This document shows, in pieces, positions 1 through 9,863 of a stretch of DNA of 38,319 nt (position 1 is the stretch's first letter; each line of letters opens with the position of its first letter). This stretch comes from Patescibacteria group bacterium (lineage in GTDB: Bacteria > Patescibacteriota > Microgenomatia > Woykebacterales > 2-01-FULL-43-14), in contig JAMCZT010000008.1 in NCBI GenBank assembly GCA_023485445.1, forward strand, positions 1-38,319, in the 5' to 3' direction. Below the pieces are notes generated by a model. It was not told where the DNA came from. It saw nothing but the letters and a program-made list of their open reading frames with translations, and did not search any database. Made by a program: the position numbers and the translations under genes.

Positions 1-231
1 TTTCGATAAACTAACTGCATGAACATATTCACTTTTTGGTAAGATCTTGTAGGCTCGCATATACGAGCCACTATACATTCCCCTCATTAACCACTCAAGT
101 GTTACGGGATCTATCAGGTCCTGGACAATATATCTCTTGTACCCTAGAATAAATTAAACGATATAATTTATAGGAAATATTGCCTTTAAAGCTTTAACTT
201 CTATGTTCTTGTCAACCCTAACAATTTCTGG

Positions 232-237
232 CAAAAT
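232..237 (+). promoter_or_regulatory. Putative sigma70-type promoter of uvrB (-35 TTGTCA at 209-214, 17-nt spacer, -10 CAAAAT at 232-237), leaderless arrangement
   Basis: -10 hexamer ends 6 nt before the ATG at 244, so the expected TSS coincides with the start codon. Confidence 0.5.
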
Positions 238-243
238 GGGACT

Positions 244-2223
244 ATGAATGAAAAGTTCGACTTAATTTCGGCTTTTTCACCCACTGGAGACCAGCCTCAA
301 GCAATTCAAAAACTTACTGAGGGGATTAACCGTGGCATGAAATATCAAACCCTACTTGGTGCAACCGGCACTGGCAAAACATTCACCATGGCCAACGTCA
401 TCGCAAAAGTCCAAAAACCTACCCTCGTTCTCGCGCACAACAAAACTTTAGCCGCTCAATTGGCAAGCGAATTTCGGGACTTTTTCCCCAGTAACGCTGT
501 CGAATACTTCGTCTCTTACTACGATTATTATCAACCCGAGGCCTATGTACCCCACAAAGACCTTTACATTGAAAAGGATTCCGCGATTAACGAAGAAATA
601 GACCGGTTGAGGTTAGCCACCACCAAAGCCTTATTAACCAGAAAAGATGTCGTTATCGTAGCTTCTGTTTCCTGCATTTATAATATCGGCTCTCCTAACT
701 CCTACCAAAACAGCACTGTCATATTGAAGGTAGGAGATCTTTGTAATCGAACAGAAATCTTAAAAAACCTGAATAATTTACAGTATGAAAGAAACGACCT
801 TGACTTTAAACGAGGAACTTTCCGTGTTAAGGGAGATATTTTGGATATTTTTCCCGCTTATGAAGAGCAAGGAATACGAATCAATCTCTTTGGAAATCAA
901 ATTGAAAAGATCTCTGTCATTAATCCAATAAACGGAGAAAATTTAAATAACCTTACCGAAACAACGATCTTTCCTGCCCGACATTTCGTGATGCCATCTG
1001 AAAGTACCATCAAACCAATAAAAGAGATTGAAAAGGAACTCAATGAAAGTGTTAAGGACTTTAAAAGGCAGGGGAAACTGTTGGAAGCCCAAAGGCTCGA
1101 CGAAAGAACCAAGTATGATCTCGAAATGATTCAACAACTCGGCTATTGTAATGGGATTGAAAATTACTCACGGTATTTTGATGGGCGAAAACCAGGAGAG
1201 GCTCCTTACACCCTTTTGGACTACTTCCCGAAAGATTATTTATTGTTTGTCGATGAATCCCACATGACCATTCCCCAAGTCAGAGGGATGTGGGCTGGGG
1301 AAAAGAGCCGAAAGCAAACTTTGATCGACTTCGGCTTTCGCTTGCCTTCAGCAATGGACAACCGCCCCCTGCGTTACGAAGAATTCGTCCGCAAACTAGG
1401 GCAAGTCGTTTTCGTCTCAGCCACTCCAGAAGAATATGAGATTTCTTTATCCAGCCAGGTTGTGGAACAAATCATCCGTCCTACCGGTCTGATCGACCCA
1501 AAGATTTTAATTCGCCCCCAGAATGGGCAAATCAAGGATTTGATCAGAGAAATTGAAGTCCGGACTAACCAAGGCGAGCGTGTTTTAATCACCACTTTGA
1601 CCAAGAGAATGGCTGAAGAACTTTCCACCTATTTAGGCGAAGATGGAATTAAAGTAATGTATCTGCATTCCGACATCGATACTTTAGAAAGGATCACTAT
1701 TTTGCGTGATTTAAGGTTAGGAGTGTACGACGTGGTAGTAGGAATCAATCTCCTCAGAGAAGGATTAGATTTACCAGAGGTTTCTCTCGTCGCTATTCTC
1801 GACGCCGACAAGGAGGGCTTCTTGCGTTCAAAAACTTCCTTGATCCAGACCATCGGCCGAGCCGCCCGTCACGTTAATGGCCAGGTTATCATGTACGCGG
1901 ACGTTATGACCAAATCAATTCAGGTAGCCGCTGAAGAAACTAATCGGAGAAGAAAAATTCAACTTGACTATAATAAAAAGTATCACATCACGCCGACTTC
2001 AATCAAAAAGGCAGTTAAAGATATCGGTGATCGGATAAAAGAGCTCCAACCAGAGGCTTCAACTACCGAAGAATTTGACCTAACCAAAATTCCTAAAGAT
2101 GAAATTCATCGTCTAATTAAAGATCTGGAAAAACAAATGAAACAAGCCGTCCAAACACTTGAATTTGAAAAAGCCGCTCTTCTAAGGGATCAAATTTTAG
2201 AGTTGAAAAAAGAAAAGGCCTGA
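244..2223 (+). CDS. uvrB: UvrABC system protein B (excinuclease helicase subunit)
   Basis: 659 aa; Walker [20 protein letters not shown] beta-hairpin, DESH box, C-terminal UVR motif ([28 protein letters not shown]). Confidence 0.98.
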   Translation: MNEKFDLISAFSPTGDQPQAIQKLTEGINRGMKYQTLLGATGTGKTFTMANVIAKVQKPTLVLAHNKTLAAQLASEFRDFFPSNAVEYFVSYYDYYQPEAYVPHKDLYIEKDSAINEEIDRLRLATTKALLTRKDVVIVASVSCIYNIGSPNSYQNSTVILKVGDLCNRTEILKNLNNLQYERNDLDFKRGTFRVKGDILDIFPAYEEQGIRINLFGNQIEKISVINPINGENLNNLTETTIFPARHFVMPSESTIKPIKEIEKELNESVKDFKRQGKLLEAQRLDERTKYDLEMIQQLGYCNGIENYSRYFDGRKPGEAPYTLLDYFPKDYLLFVDESHMTIPQVRGMWAGEKSRKQTLIDFGFRLPSAMDNRPLRYEEFVRKLGQVVFVSATPEEYEISLSSQVVEQIIRPTGLIDPKILIRPQNGQIKDLIREIEVRTNQGERVLITTLTKRMAEELSTYLGEDGIKVMYLHSDIDTLERITILRDLRLGVYDVVVGINLLREGLDLPEVSLVAILDADKEGFLRSKTSLIQTIGRAARHVNGQVIMYADVMTKSIQVAAEETNRRRKIQLDYNKKYHITPTSIKKAVKDIGDRIKELQPEASTTEEFDLTKIPKDEIHRLIKDLEKQMKQAVQTLEFEKAALLRDQILELKKEKA

Positions 2224-2237
2224 AAAAAATCAGGCCT
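2216..2237 (-). terminator. Intrinsic terminator for the minus-strand plsX-plsY transcript, overlapping the uvrB 3' end
   Basis: Perfect 8-bp stem AGGCCTGA/TCAGGCCT with 6-nt loop; read on the minus strand it is followed by TTTCTTTTTTC. Confidence 0.75.
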
Positions 2238-2272
2238 CGAGCGTTTAAGTCTTCCTCTCGTAAAACTTCCTT

Positions 2273-2893
2273 TCAACCCTCAACTGTTTCCTTCTGGCCA
2301 AGTTTCCGTTCTGTCCCAAGAGCCAACCGGCCGATGTTATCGGCGTGCCTAAGCAAAATCACTAACCAAGCCAGGAAGGCGAAAATCCTATACTCCAAAG
2401 GCAGAAAATAGTAATTTGAATAGGCTAAAACCAGTAACAAAACTGTAGTAGCGCCCACAAGCGAGCCAAGGGAAACATAGCGCTTGGCCACGACTAGCAC
2501 TATTGCCACCAGTAATCCGCCTAATGTCGGGAAGGGAGAAAAAAGAAGCATAACGCCTAAGCTACTAGTCACTCCTTTCCCTGCCGGGCTTTTGAAGTAA
2601 ACAGACCAACAATTACCAGCGACAACTGCCAAACCGCAAAGCATCTCCATGAAGGGGGAATTAGTCATTTCCCGAACCAAAAGGATCATCGCCATGGCTT
2701 TCGCCAAGTCAACGATAAAGGCCACCACTCCCAGACCCCAACCCAAGTTTCGAACAACATTGGTCGCCCCGGTGCTGCCGCTACCTTTCTCGCGAAGATT
2801 GATCCCCTTTAGCGTTCCCAAAAAGTAACCAGTAGAAAACGCTCCGACAAGATAGGCTAGTGCAATTAGGAAAAATGCCTCAATAATACTCAT
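2273..2893 (-). CDS. plsY: Acyl-phosphate glycerol-3-phosphate acyltransferase PlsY
   Basis: 206 aa multi-TM protein; GSGSTGATNVVR and SPAGKGV motifs typical of PlsY; adjacent to plsX. Confidence 0.95.
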   Translation of the reverse strand: MSIIEAFFLIALAYLVGAFSTGYFLGTLKGINLREKGSGSTGATNVVRNLGWGLGVVAFIVDLAKAMAMILLVREMTNSPFMEMLCGLAVVAGNCWSVYFKSPAGKGVTSSLGVMLLFSPFPTLGGLLVAIVLVVAKRYVSLGSLVGATTVLLLVLAYSNYYFLPLEYRIFAFLAWLVILLRHADNIGRLALGTERKLGQKETVEG

Positions 2894-2931
2894 GTCCCTT
2901 CTCCTTTTTTTGTTGTTTTTTTAAAATGTTC

Positions 2932-2966
2932 TCCGGCTGGAAACCCTATCAAATATTCCAGCCGGA
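2932..2966. other. Intergenic hairpin between plsX and plsY
   Basis: TCCGGCTGG (2932-2940) / CCAGCCGGA (2958-2966) inverted repeat; no clear U-tract on the minus strand. Confidence 0.55.
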
Positions 2967-2974
2967 AAAATGCG

Positions 2975-4057
2975 TCACCTACAGGCTGAAAAGTCCTTTT
3001 CGACTTCCCTCTGTATCATCTGGACGAGGTCTTGTTCTACCACCTCTTTTGCCACTCTAATCGCATTTCTGATCGCCTTTGGGCTGCTTCTCCCATGAGC
3101 CACAATACAAACCCCATCAATACCCAATAACGGAGAGCCGCCCCATTCCGCGTAATCGAGTCGTTTTTTAACTCTTCTTAATTGCAAGAGTGCGGGCAAG
3201 TTAACGATCATTCGCAACCAGTTAGCAGTCAATTCTTCCTTGATTATTTCTTGCAAATATTTCGCCGTTCCCTCAGCCGATTTTATGAGGACATTGCCGA
3301 CAAAGCCATCGCAAACCACAACGTCAGCAAGACCTGCGGTGATATCCTTTCCTTCCACGTTGCCGACGAAGTTTATCTTACCTAAAGAACGTTGTTCTCC
3401 AAAAAGCGGATAAGCGGAAAGAGTCAGTTGATTGCCTTTGGTCTCTTCTTCGCCGATATTAAGCAAGCCAACCCTGGGATTTGCTGAACCCAGTAATTTT
3501 GCGTAACAGCTTCCCATGAAACCAAATTGGACAAGGTATTCAGGCTTGCAGTCAGAATTAGCCCCAATGTCGAGGACAACCACACGACCTGTCTTGGTCG
3601 GCAGGACGATTCCTAAAGCAGGGCGTTCGATCCCTTCAATCCGCCTAAGATAGTAAGAAGCGTTAACCATGATAGCTCCGGTATTGCCCGCAGAGACAAA
3701 AGCTGCCGCCTCTCCTTTTTTCACCATTTTAAGTCCTAAGGCTATTGTAGACGCTGGCTTTTTCCGGATAGTATCACGCGGATGTTCTTTCATTTCTACC
3801 ATTTGGTCAGTCTGCAATACTGGAATCCATGAGCCATCATATTTTTCCCAAGGATCGTCTGGTAGCGCTTGATAAAACTCTGGCTTTAAGCCGAACTTCC
3901 TTACTTCAGGAGAAATGTCCAGGAAACGGCCGATCAGGATTGGGATAATACCAAATTCTCGCGCTGCCTCCATAGCACCCTTGACTACCACGTTCGGTCC
4001 GTGGTCTCCTCCCATTGCGTCAATCGCAATGATTAGATTCCTCGCTGTCTTTTTCAT
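2975..4057 (-). CDS. plsX: Phosphate acyltransferase PlsX
   Basis: 360 aa; AIDAMGGDHGP start, SAGNTGAIM, VVCDGFVGNVLIKSAEG motifs. Confidence 0.97.
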   Translation of the reverse strand: MKKTARNLIIAIDAMGGDHGPNVVVKGAMEAAREFGIIPILIGRFLDISPEVRKFGLKPEFYQALPDDPWEKYDGSWIPVLQTDQMVEMKEHPRDTIRKKPASTIALGLKMVKKGEAAAFVSAGNTGAIMVNASYYLRRIEGIERPALGIVLPTKTGRVVVLDIGANSDCKPEYLVQFGFMGSCYAKLLGSANPRVGLLNIGEEETKGNQLTLSAYPLFGEQRSLGKINFVGNVEGKDITAGLADVVVCDGFVGNVLIKSAEGTAKYLQEIIKEELTANWLRMIVNLPALLQLRRVKKRLDYAEWGGSPLLGIDGVCIVAHGRSSPKAIRNAIRVAKEVVEQDLVQMIQREVEKDFSACR

Positions 4058-4083
4058 TTAATCCCTCCCACTTTTTTATAAGC

Positions 4084-4113
4084 TTTATACACAGTTTACT
4101 ACCAATTTGTCAA
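4084..4113 (-). promoter_or_regulatory. Putative promoter of plsX (TTGACA - 18 nt - TATAAA) followed by SD GGGAGGG
   Basis: Reverse complement of 4108-4113 is TTGACA and of 4084-4089 is TATAAA. Confidence 0.55.
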
Positions 4114-4216
4114 ATATCAAAAGACTCTTATTTAATCATATTTAATCATATTTATATTATTATTGTAATGTTATGTTATAATAATATTTAAAATAATCTA
4201 CTTATTGGAGAGGTTT

Positions 4217-4447
4217 ATGGGTAGGTCAACCAAAAGAAGGGATGGATCAAGAAAAGCGCTTTTTCACCTTTGCCGCAGTTGCCGACTAGCCCATCACGAA
4301 AAGTACTGTCCGCGATGTGGGCTAGCACAGAGAATCACCATTCCGTGCTGCCGCCCGCTAGATAATAACGAGGAAGGAAGCAGTCCTTGCCTTAAGTGTA
4401 AAGAGCTTTCAAACTGCCAACCGAGCTTGGAAAATTGCTACAACTAA
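4217..4447 (+). CDS. Small Cys-rich zinc-ribbon protein, function unknown; start reassigned from the TTG at 4205 to the ATG at 4217
   Basis: ATG at 4217 preceded by SD GGAGAGG (4207-4213); ten Cys including CRSC-X8-CPRC and CLKC pairs; basic N-terminus. Confidence 0.6.
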   Translation: MGRSTKRRDGSRKALFHLCRSCRLAHHEKYCPRCGLAQRITIPCCRPLDNNEEGSSPCLKCKELSNCQPSLENCYN

Positions 4448-4454
4448 TCCTATT

Positions 4455-4487
4455 AGGCCATCTGATTAACCAGTTGTCAGATGGCCT
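4455..4487 (+). terminator. Hairpin (possible terminator) downstream of the small zinc-ribbon ORF
   Basis: Perfect 11-bp inverted repeat AGGCCATCTGA / TCAGATGGCCT, 11-nt loop; no strong T-tract. Confidence 0.5.
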
Positions 4488-4533
4488 TAGACCCTTCCAA
4501 AAAATTCCCCAAAGTGTTATAATTTTCCTTCAA

Positions 4534-7383
4534 ATGTCTGACAAGATCACCATTCGCGGGGCGCGCGAACACAACTTAAAAAATATCGACTTAGAAATCC
4601 CTCGAAATAAGCTCGTCGTATTTACCGGCATTTCCGGAAGTGGAAAGTCAACCTTGGCGTTCGACACAATTTATGCTGAAGGCCAGCGACGTTATGTCGA
4701 ATCTCTTTCCGCCTACGCCAGACAGTTTCTGGGTCTAATGGAAAAGCCAGACGTCGACCAGATTGAAGGGCTTTCTCCCGCTATTTCAATCGATCAAAAG
4801 TCCGCATCGCACAACCCTCGATCTACGGTCGGCACAGTTACGGAAATTTATGATTACTTAAGGCTTTTATACGCCCGAATCGGTCATCCGCATTGTCCAA
4901 AGTGCGGAAAAGAAATTACCACCCAGACGGTGCAGCAAATCGTCGACCAAGTCTATGATCTTCCAAAAGAAGGCAAAGTCTTGATCTTGGCTCCCTTAGT
5001 TAAAGGCCGAAAGGGCACCTACGAAGAAATTTTTTCAGATCTTAAGAAAAAAGGTTATGCCCGAGTTAGAGTCGATGGAAACGTTTACGAGCTGGAGGAG
5101 GAAATCAAAATTTCACGCTACCAAACTCACAGCATTGAAGTCGTAGTTGACCGGCTAGTCCTTCCAATAGAAAAATCCCGTTTAACCGACTCCATCGAAA
5201 CTGCTTTGAAACTAGGGGAAGGAATAGTAATAGTAGCTTTACAAAAAAACGACAAGAAAAGCTTTTCTGATTTAATTTTTTCCGAAAAATTTGCTTGTCC
5301 TAATTGCGGAATTTCGATTACCGAAATTGAACCCCGCACCTTTAGTTTCAATTCTCCTTATGGGGCCTGCCCTCATTGCACAGGGCTAGGAGTGACTCTA
5401 GAGATCGATCCCGAGCTTATCATTAACCCCAATCTTTCCATTTCAGAGGGCGGAATTCTTCCTTGGTCAAGACTGATGGCCTCCGATTCATGGCATTTAG
5501 GTTTAGTCAAAACCTTAGCTGAAGAAAAAGCTTTTTCGCTGCATGAACCTATAAAAAATCTAAGCGAGGAAGCAAAAAAGGCTTTATTATATGGCGATGA
5601 CTCGATCCTTCACGTCACTTTCCGTAACCGATTCAACCGAACGAGGACCTACTCAACCACCTTTGAAGGAATTATCCCAAACCTCATGCGTCGGTTTAAA
5701 GAAACTGAATCTGACTACGTCAAAAATGAGATCCAAAAATACATGGGCCAAAAACTTTGTCCCATCTGCCAAGGAGCCAGGCTCAAACCCGAAGCGCTTT
5801 CAATAACTATTTCAGAAAAATCTATTAGCGACGCAACGCAGATTTCGATAAAAAATGCCGCTACCTGGTTCGATTCCTTAAACCAAAGTAAGCTTTCAGA
5901 AAAGGAATTCGATATCGCCCGCCAAATCCTAAAAGAGATCAATAGTCGCTTAAAATTTTTAATCGACGTCGGCCTAGATTATTTAACCTTAGACCGAGGT
6001 GCGGCCACCTTATCCGGCGGGGAAGCCCAACGAATCCGCTTAGCCTCTCAAATCGGATCTGGGTTAACAGGCGTCCTCTATGTTTTGGACGAGCCCTCGA
6101 TTGGCTTACATCAAAAAGATAACCATAAACTGATCGAAACGCTTAAAAGACTTCGCGACTTAGGCAATACTGTTATCGTCGTTGAACATGACGAAGACAC
6201 CATTCGTTCTGCCGATTGGGTTGTCGATATCGGCCCTGGAGCGGGGGAGCACGGGGGAAAAATCATCGTTGCGGGAACACCAGAGGAAATTATCCAAAAC
6301 CTTGATTCTGTCACCGGACAGTACTTATCTGGACAAAAAATTGTTGGAAAATTTAAAGACGCTACGGATGACTTTTCTCAAACCGGTGAGCTTACTATCG
6401 TCGGAGCCACCGAGCACAACCTTAAAAATATTGATGTTTCCATTCCTTTAGGTCATTTTGTCTGTGTCACTGGCGTTTCTGGAAGCGGCAAGTCTACTTT
6501 AGTAAACGATATCTTATATAAAGCCATGGCCACTAAGATTTATGGGTCAAAAGAAAAAGCAGGAAGTTATCAAGAAATTAAAGGGGCAGAACTATTAAAT
6601 AAAGTAATCAACATTGACCAGTCACCGATAGGTCGAACCCCTCGTTCCAACCCCGCCACATACACAGGAGCTTTTAACTTCATCCGTGAAATTTTTGCCC
6701 GCACCCAGGAAGCAAAGATTCGTGGTTACAGCGAAGGAAGGTTTTCCTTTAACGTTAAGGGCGGCCGCTGTGAAACTTGCCAGGGAGACGGCACCATCAA
6801 GATCGAAATGCAGTTTCTTCCCGACGTTTACGTCCCTTGTGAAGCTTGCCAAGGGAAAAGATATAACCGAGAAGCTTTGGAAATAGAATATAAAGGCAAA
6901 AATATTTCTGACGTTTTAAACATGACGGTAGAGGAGGCCTTGGCCTTTTTCGAAAATATCCCTACCATTAAAACAAAACTCCAAACGCTCAACGACGTGG
7001 GCCTTGGCTATATCCGTTTAGGCCAGAGTGCCCCGACTCTCTCAGGTGGTGAAGCCCAAAGGATCAAACTCGCAACGGAACTTTCTCGCCGTGCTACCGG
7101 TAAAACTCTCTATATCTTAGACGAACCAACTACCGGGTTACATTTCGCCGACGTACAAAACTTGCTTAACGTCTTGCATCGTCTGGTTAAAAATGGTAAT
7201 ACTGTTTTAGTCATTGAACACAACCTAGACGTCATTAAAACCGCGGATTGGATTATTGATTTAGGCCCGGAGGGCGGAGACAATGGAGGACAAGTCACTG
7301 GCACTGGCACACCAAGGGCTTTAGCGAACAATCTTACATCGTTTACAGGACAATATCTGCAAAAGGTATTGTCAAGTTCTTAA
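4534..7383 (+). CDS. uvrA: UvrABC system protein A; start reassigned to the ATG at 4534
   Basis: Homology begins at [54 protein letters not shown]; two ABC modules, zinc modules CPKCGKE and CETCQGDG. The 33-aa extension in the ORF track (from 4435) contains a hairpin and a TATAAT box (4518-4523). Confidence 0.96.
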   Translation: MSDKITIRGAREHNLKNIDLEIPRNKLVVFTGISGSGKSTLAFDTIYAEGQRRYVESLSAYARQFLGLMEKPDVDQIEGLSPAISIDQKSASHNPRSTVGTVTEIYDYLRLLYARIGHPHCPKCGKEITTQTVQQIVDQVYDLPKEGKVLILAPLVKGRKGTYEEIFSDLKKKGYARVRVDGNVYELEEEIKISRYQTHSIEVVVDRLVLPIEKSRLTDSIETALKLGEGIVIVALQKNDKKSFSDLIFSEKFACPNCGISITEIEPRTFSFNSPYGACPHCTGLGVTLEIDPELIINPNLSISEGGILPWSRLMASDSWHLGLVKTLAEEKAFSLHEPIKNLSEEAKKALLYGDDSILHVTFRNRFNRTRTYSTTFEGIIPNLMRRFKETESDYVKNEIQKYMGQKLCPICQGARLKPEALSITISEKSISDATQISIKNAATWFDSLNQSKLSEKEFDIARQILKEINSRLKFLIDVGLDYLTLDRGAATLSGGEAQRIRLASQIGSGLTGVLYVLDEPSIGLHQKDNHKLIETLKRLRDLGNTVIVVEHDEDTIRSADWVVDIGPGAGEHGGKIIVAGTPEEIIQNLDSVTGQYLSGQKIVGKFKDATDDFSQTGELTIVGATEHNLKNIDVSIPLGHFVCVTGVSGSGKSTLVNDILYKAMATKIYGSKEKAGSYQEIKGAELLNKVINIDQSPIGRTPRSNPATYTGAFNFIREIFARTQEAKIRGYSEGRFSFNVKGGRCETCQGDGTIKIEMQFLPDVYVPCEACQGKRYNREALEIEYKGKNISDVLNMTVEEALAFFENIPTIKTKLQTLNDVGLGYIRLGQSAPTLSGGEAQRIKLATELSRRATGKTLYILDEPTTGLHFADVQNLLNVLHRLVKNGNTVLVIEHNLDVIKTADWIIDLGPEGGDNGGQVTGTGTPRALANNLTSFTGQYLQKVLSSS

Positions 7384-7397
7384 ATTTTTGATACAAT
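7369..7397 (+). promoter_or_regulatory. Putative leaderless promoter of the histidine kinase gene: TTGTCA-17-TACAAT, ATG 8 nt after the end of the -10
   Basis: TTGTCA 7369-7374, TACAAT 7392-7397, ATG 7405; no SD. Confidence 0.55.
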
Positions 7398-7404
7398 ACC
7401 TGCC

Positions 7405-9444
7405 ATGAAAAGCAAAGAAACAACCAGAAGGAATTCTCTTTATAAAAATAAGACAAAAATCCAACTAAAGTTGGCTAAGGCTCTAAGCTCAACCTTAGAT
7501 ATTGATAAGCGAATTTCATTAATCGCGAAAGAAATCTCTCACGTTTTTGATGTTGAACGATGTAACATCTTTTTAGTCAATGAGAAAAAGACTCATCTTA
7601 TTCCCCAAGCTTCCACTTCAGAAAAACTTAGCCAGCTTTGGCAAGAAACGCCAATCGATTTAAAAAGCAACTCTACTACCGCGAAAGTTGTTCGAAGCGG
7701 GAAAGTAGAAATGATTGAGAACGCTTCAAAGGTCCCTGGAGCTTACCGAAAATTGGTCAAAAGGTTTAATATCAAATCCTCCCTTTACGTCCCCATGAAA
7801 TTCAAGGGAGAAACCATAGGGGTCATCGTTATCGATGATACAAAAAAGTATCGGGTCTTTTCCGATGACGAGATAGGTTTTGCCTCGATGTTGGCTAGTC
7901 AAGCAGCCGTCTCTTTAGAGAACGCCAAACTTTATGAGGAGATCAACCGAGAAAGGCTTAACTTAAAAAACATCCAAAACTCCATCCCAGATGGAATTAT
8001 TATTTATAATAAAGATGAAAGGATAATCAGCCTCAACAAGGCGGCAAGGGAAATTTTCAAATTTAAAAAGGATCCTGTCGGTAGATTCCGGTCAGAAGTC
8101 TTGTTCGGAGAGAAAGGAAATTATCTTGACGGGAAGCTAGAAACCACCTTCAACACTAGCCAGGCCTTCCAAGAGGCTATCTCTTTTGGAAAAAATCCTC
8201 AAATCATTTCTGTTTTGCATCGAGGAAGGAAACGCTATTACCACAATGTTCTTTTTTCACCTCAATTTGATAAAGATGGGCAGGTTGATAGTGTAATTGC
8301 TACAATCAGGGATATTTCAAAGATCATTCAACAAGAAAATAAAATAAAAGAGCAACTTAAGAGAGAAGCGCAAGAAAAGGAACGTTGGGAGGCTGTCTTT
8401 AATAATGTCGACGAAGGAATCATCATTCTTGGGAGGAACCGACAAATTAAAAAGGTCAATCCTGGTTTTGAAATCCTCACAGGCCTTCGAGCAGAAGAAG
8501 TTATCGGAAAATTTTGCTGGCAAGCCAATCCAGCTTATAATTCAAAGGGCGAAAAAATTTGCGACACAAGTTGTCCTATTAAAAAGCTAGAAGAAACCAG
8601 AGAGGCTATTCCTTATTTTGAACATAAAATCAAGACCAATTACGGCAAGGAAACCTGGACAGGTTCTAGTTTCAGTCCTCTTAAAGATTCGCAAGGAAAG
8701 ATCAAAGGAACGATCCACGTCATACGAGACATCACTAAGTTAAAGGAATTGGATAAAACCAAATCCGAGTTTGTTTCCATCGCTTCTCATGAGCTGCGTA
8801 CTCCTTTAACCGTCATTAATGGTTATCTATCCTTGTTACTCTCAGGAGACCTGGGAAAAATTTCGCCGAACCACCAAATAATTTTTAACAAGATCTACAG
8901 CGATACCCAAAGGCTGACCCGTTTAGTGGAGGATTTATTGAATGTCGCGCGGATCGAAGAAGGAAGATTAAAACTAAATCCGGAAAAAGTAGAAATGGCA
9001 CAGCTAGTTAAGGATACAGTGGAAGAATATAAAATTTACGCGGAAAGCAAAAAAATCTCCCTGAACTTTATTGTCCCAAAAAATAAAAATACTCAAGTTT
9101 TTATCGATAAAAATAAAATCAAACAAGTCCTTACTAACTTGATTGACAACGCCATCAAATACACTCCAGAAAAAGGAAAAGTCAAGGTTAAAATCACTGA
9201 GGAAGATAGACTTATCGCAATCACCATCGAAGATAATGGAATTGGTATCTCCAAGCAAGCCTTACCGTCGCTTTTTACAAAATTTCAGCAGGTTAGCGGA
9301 AGCTACATCAAGGAAAATAAAGGTACCGGCTTAGGCCTCTTCATCGTCAAAGGCCTTGTTGAATTACATGGTGGAAATATCGATGTTAAATCCACTTACG
9401 GTCAAGGTTCAACTTTCCGGTTTACCTTGCCAAAAACAGCGTAA
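7405..9444 (+). CDS. Soluble sensor histidine kinase (GAF-PAS-PAS-HisKA-HATPase_c)
   Basis: 679 aa; GAF-like N-terminus, two PAS domains, H-box FVSIASHELRTPL, N-box NLIDNAIKYTPE, G-boxes DNGIGI and GTGLGL; no TM segment seen. Confidence 0.93.
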   Translation: MKSKETTRRNSLYKNKTKIQLKLAKALSSTLDIDKRISLIAKEISHVFDVERCNIFLVNEKKTHLIPQASTSEKLSQLWQETPIDLKSNSTTAKVVRSGKVEMIENASKVPGAYRKLVKRFNIKSSLYVPMKFKGETIGVIVIDDTKKYRVFSDDEIGFASMLASQAAVSLENAKLYEEINRERLNLKNIQNSIPDGIIIYNKDERIISLNKAAREIFKFKKDPVGRFRSEVLFGEKGNYLDGKLETTFNTSQAFQEAISFGKNPQIISVLHRGRKRYYHNVLFSPQFDKDGQVDSVIATIRDISKIIQQENKIKEQLKREAQEKERWEAVFNNVDEGIIILGRNRQIKKVNPGFEILTGLRAEEVIGKFCWQANPAYNSKGEKICDTSCPIKKLEETREAIPYFEHKIKTNYGKETWTGSSFSPLKDSQGKIKGTIHVIRDITKLKELDKTKSEFVSIASHELRTPLTVINGYLSLLLSGDLGKISPNHQIIFNKIYSDTQRLTRLVEDLLNVARIEEGRLKLNPEKVEMAQLVKDTVEEYKIYAESKKISLNFIVPKNKNTQVFIDKNKIKQVLTNLIDNAIKYTPEKGKVKVKITEEDRLIAITIEDNGIGISKQALPSLFTKFQQVSGSYIKENKGTGLGLFIVKGLVELHGGNIDVKSTYGQGSTFRFTLPKTA

Positions 9445-9476
9445 AATGATAGTATATTTATTAATTTGGAGGAACT

Positions 9477-9860
9477 ATGAAAGAAGACAAAGTTAAAGTT
9501 CTCCTAATCGAAGACGAGAAGGAAGTTCTCGAGCTTTATAAGCTTAAGCTTACTCTAGACGAGTATGATGTTATTACCGCCGAAAACGGCGAAGAAGGGT
9601 TAAAAAAAGCCTGGGAAGAAAAACCAGAACTAATTTTCCTAGATATTAAGATGCCGGGAATGGACGGGTTCGAAGTCTTAAAAAAACTTCGAGAAAACCA
9701 AGAAACAAAAAATACCCCCGTCATCGTCCTTTCGAATTTTGATGAGCAAGACATGATTGAAAAGGGGCTCACCCTGGGGGCAAACGAATATCTCGTCAAA
9801 TCCCAATTTTCTCCTGAGGAAATTTCAAGGAAAGCTGGTTCTTGGGTCAACGAGGAGTAA
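9477..9860 (+). CDS. Receiver-only response regulator
   Basis: 127 aa; VLLIEDEKEVLEL, phospho-Asp in LIFLDIKMPGMDG, VIVLSNF, YLVKSQ; SD GGAGGA before the ATG; no output domain. Confidence 0.93.
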   Translation: MKEDKVKVLLIEDEKEVLELYKLKLTLDEYDVITAENGEEGLKKAWEEKPELIFLDIKMPGMDGFEVLKKLRENQETKNTPVIVLSNFDEQDMIEKGLTLGANEYLVKSQFSPEEISRKAGSWVNEE

Positions 9861-9863
9861 TTT

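Noticed and set aside
4435-4533. N-terminal extension of uvrA in the ORF track
   Set aside because: Contains a hairpin and a TATAAT box; UvrA homology begins at [17 protein letters not shown] (4534).
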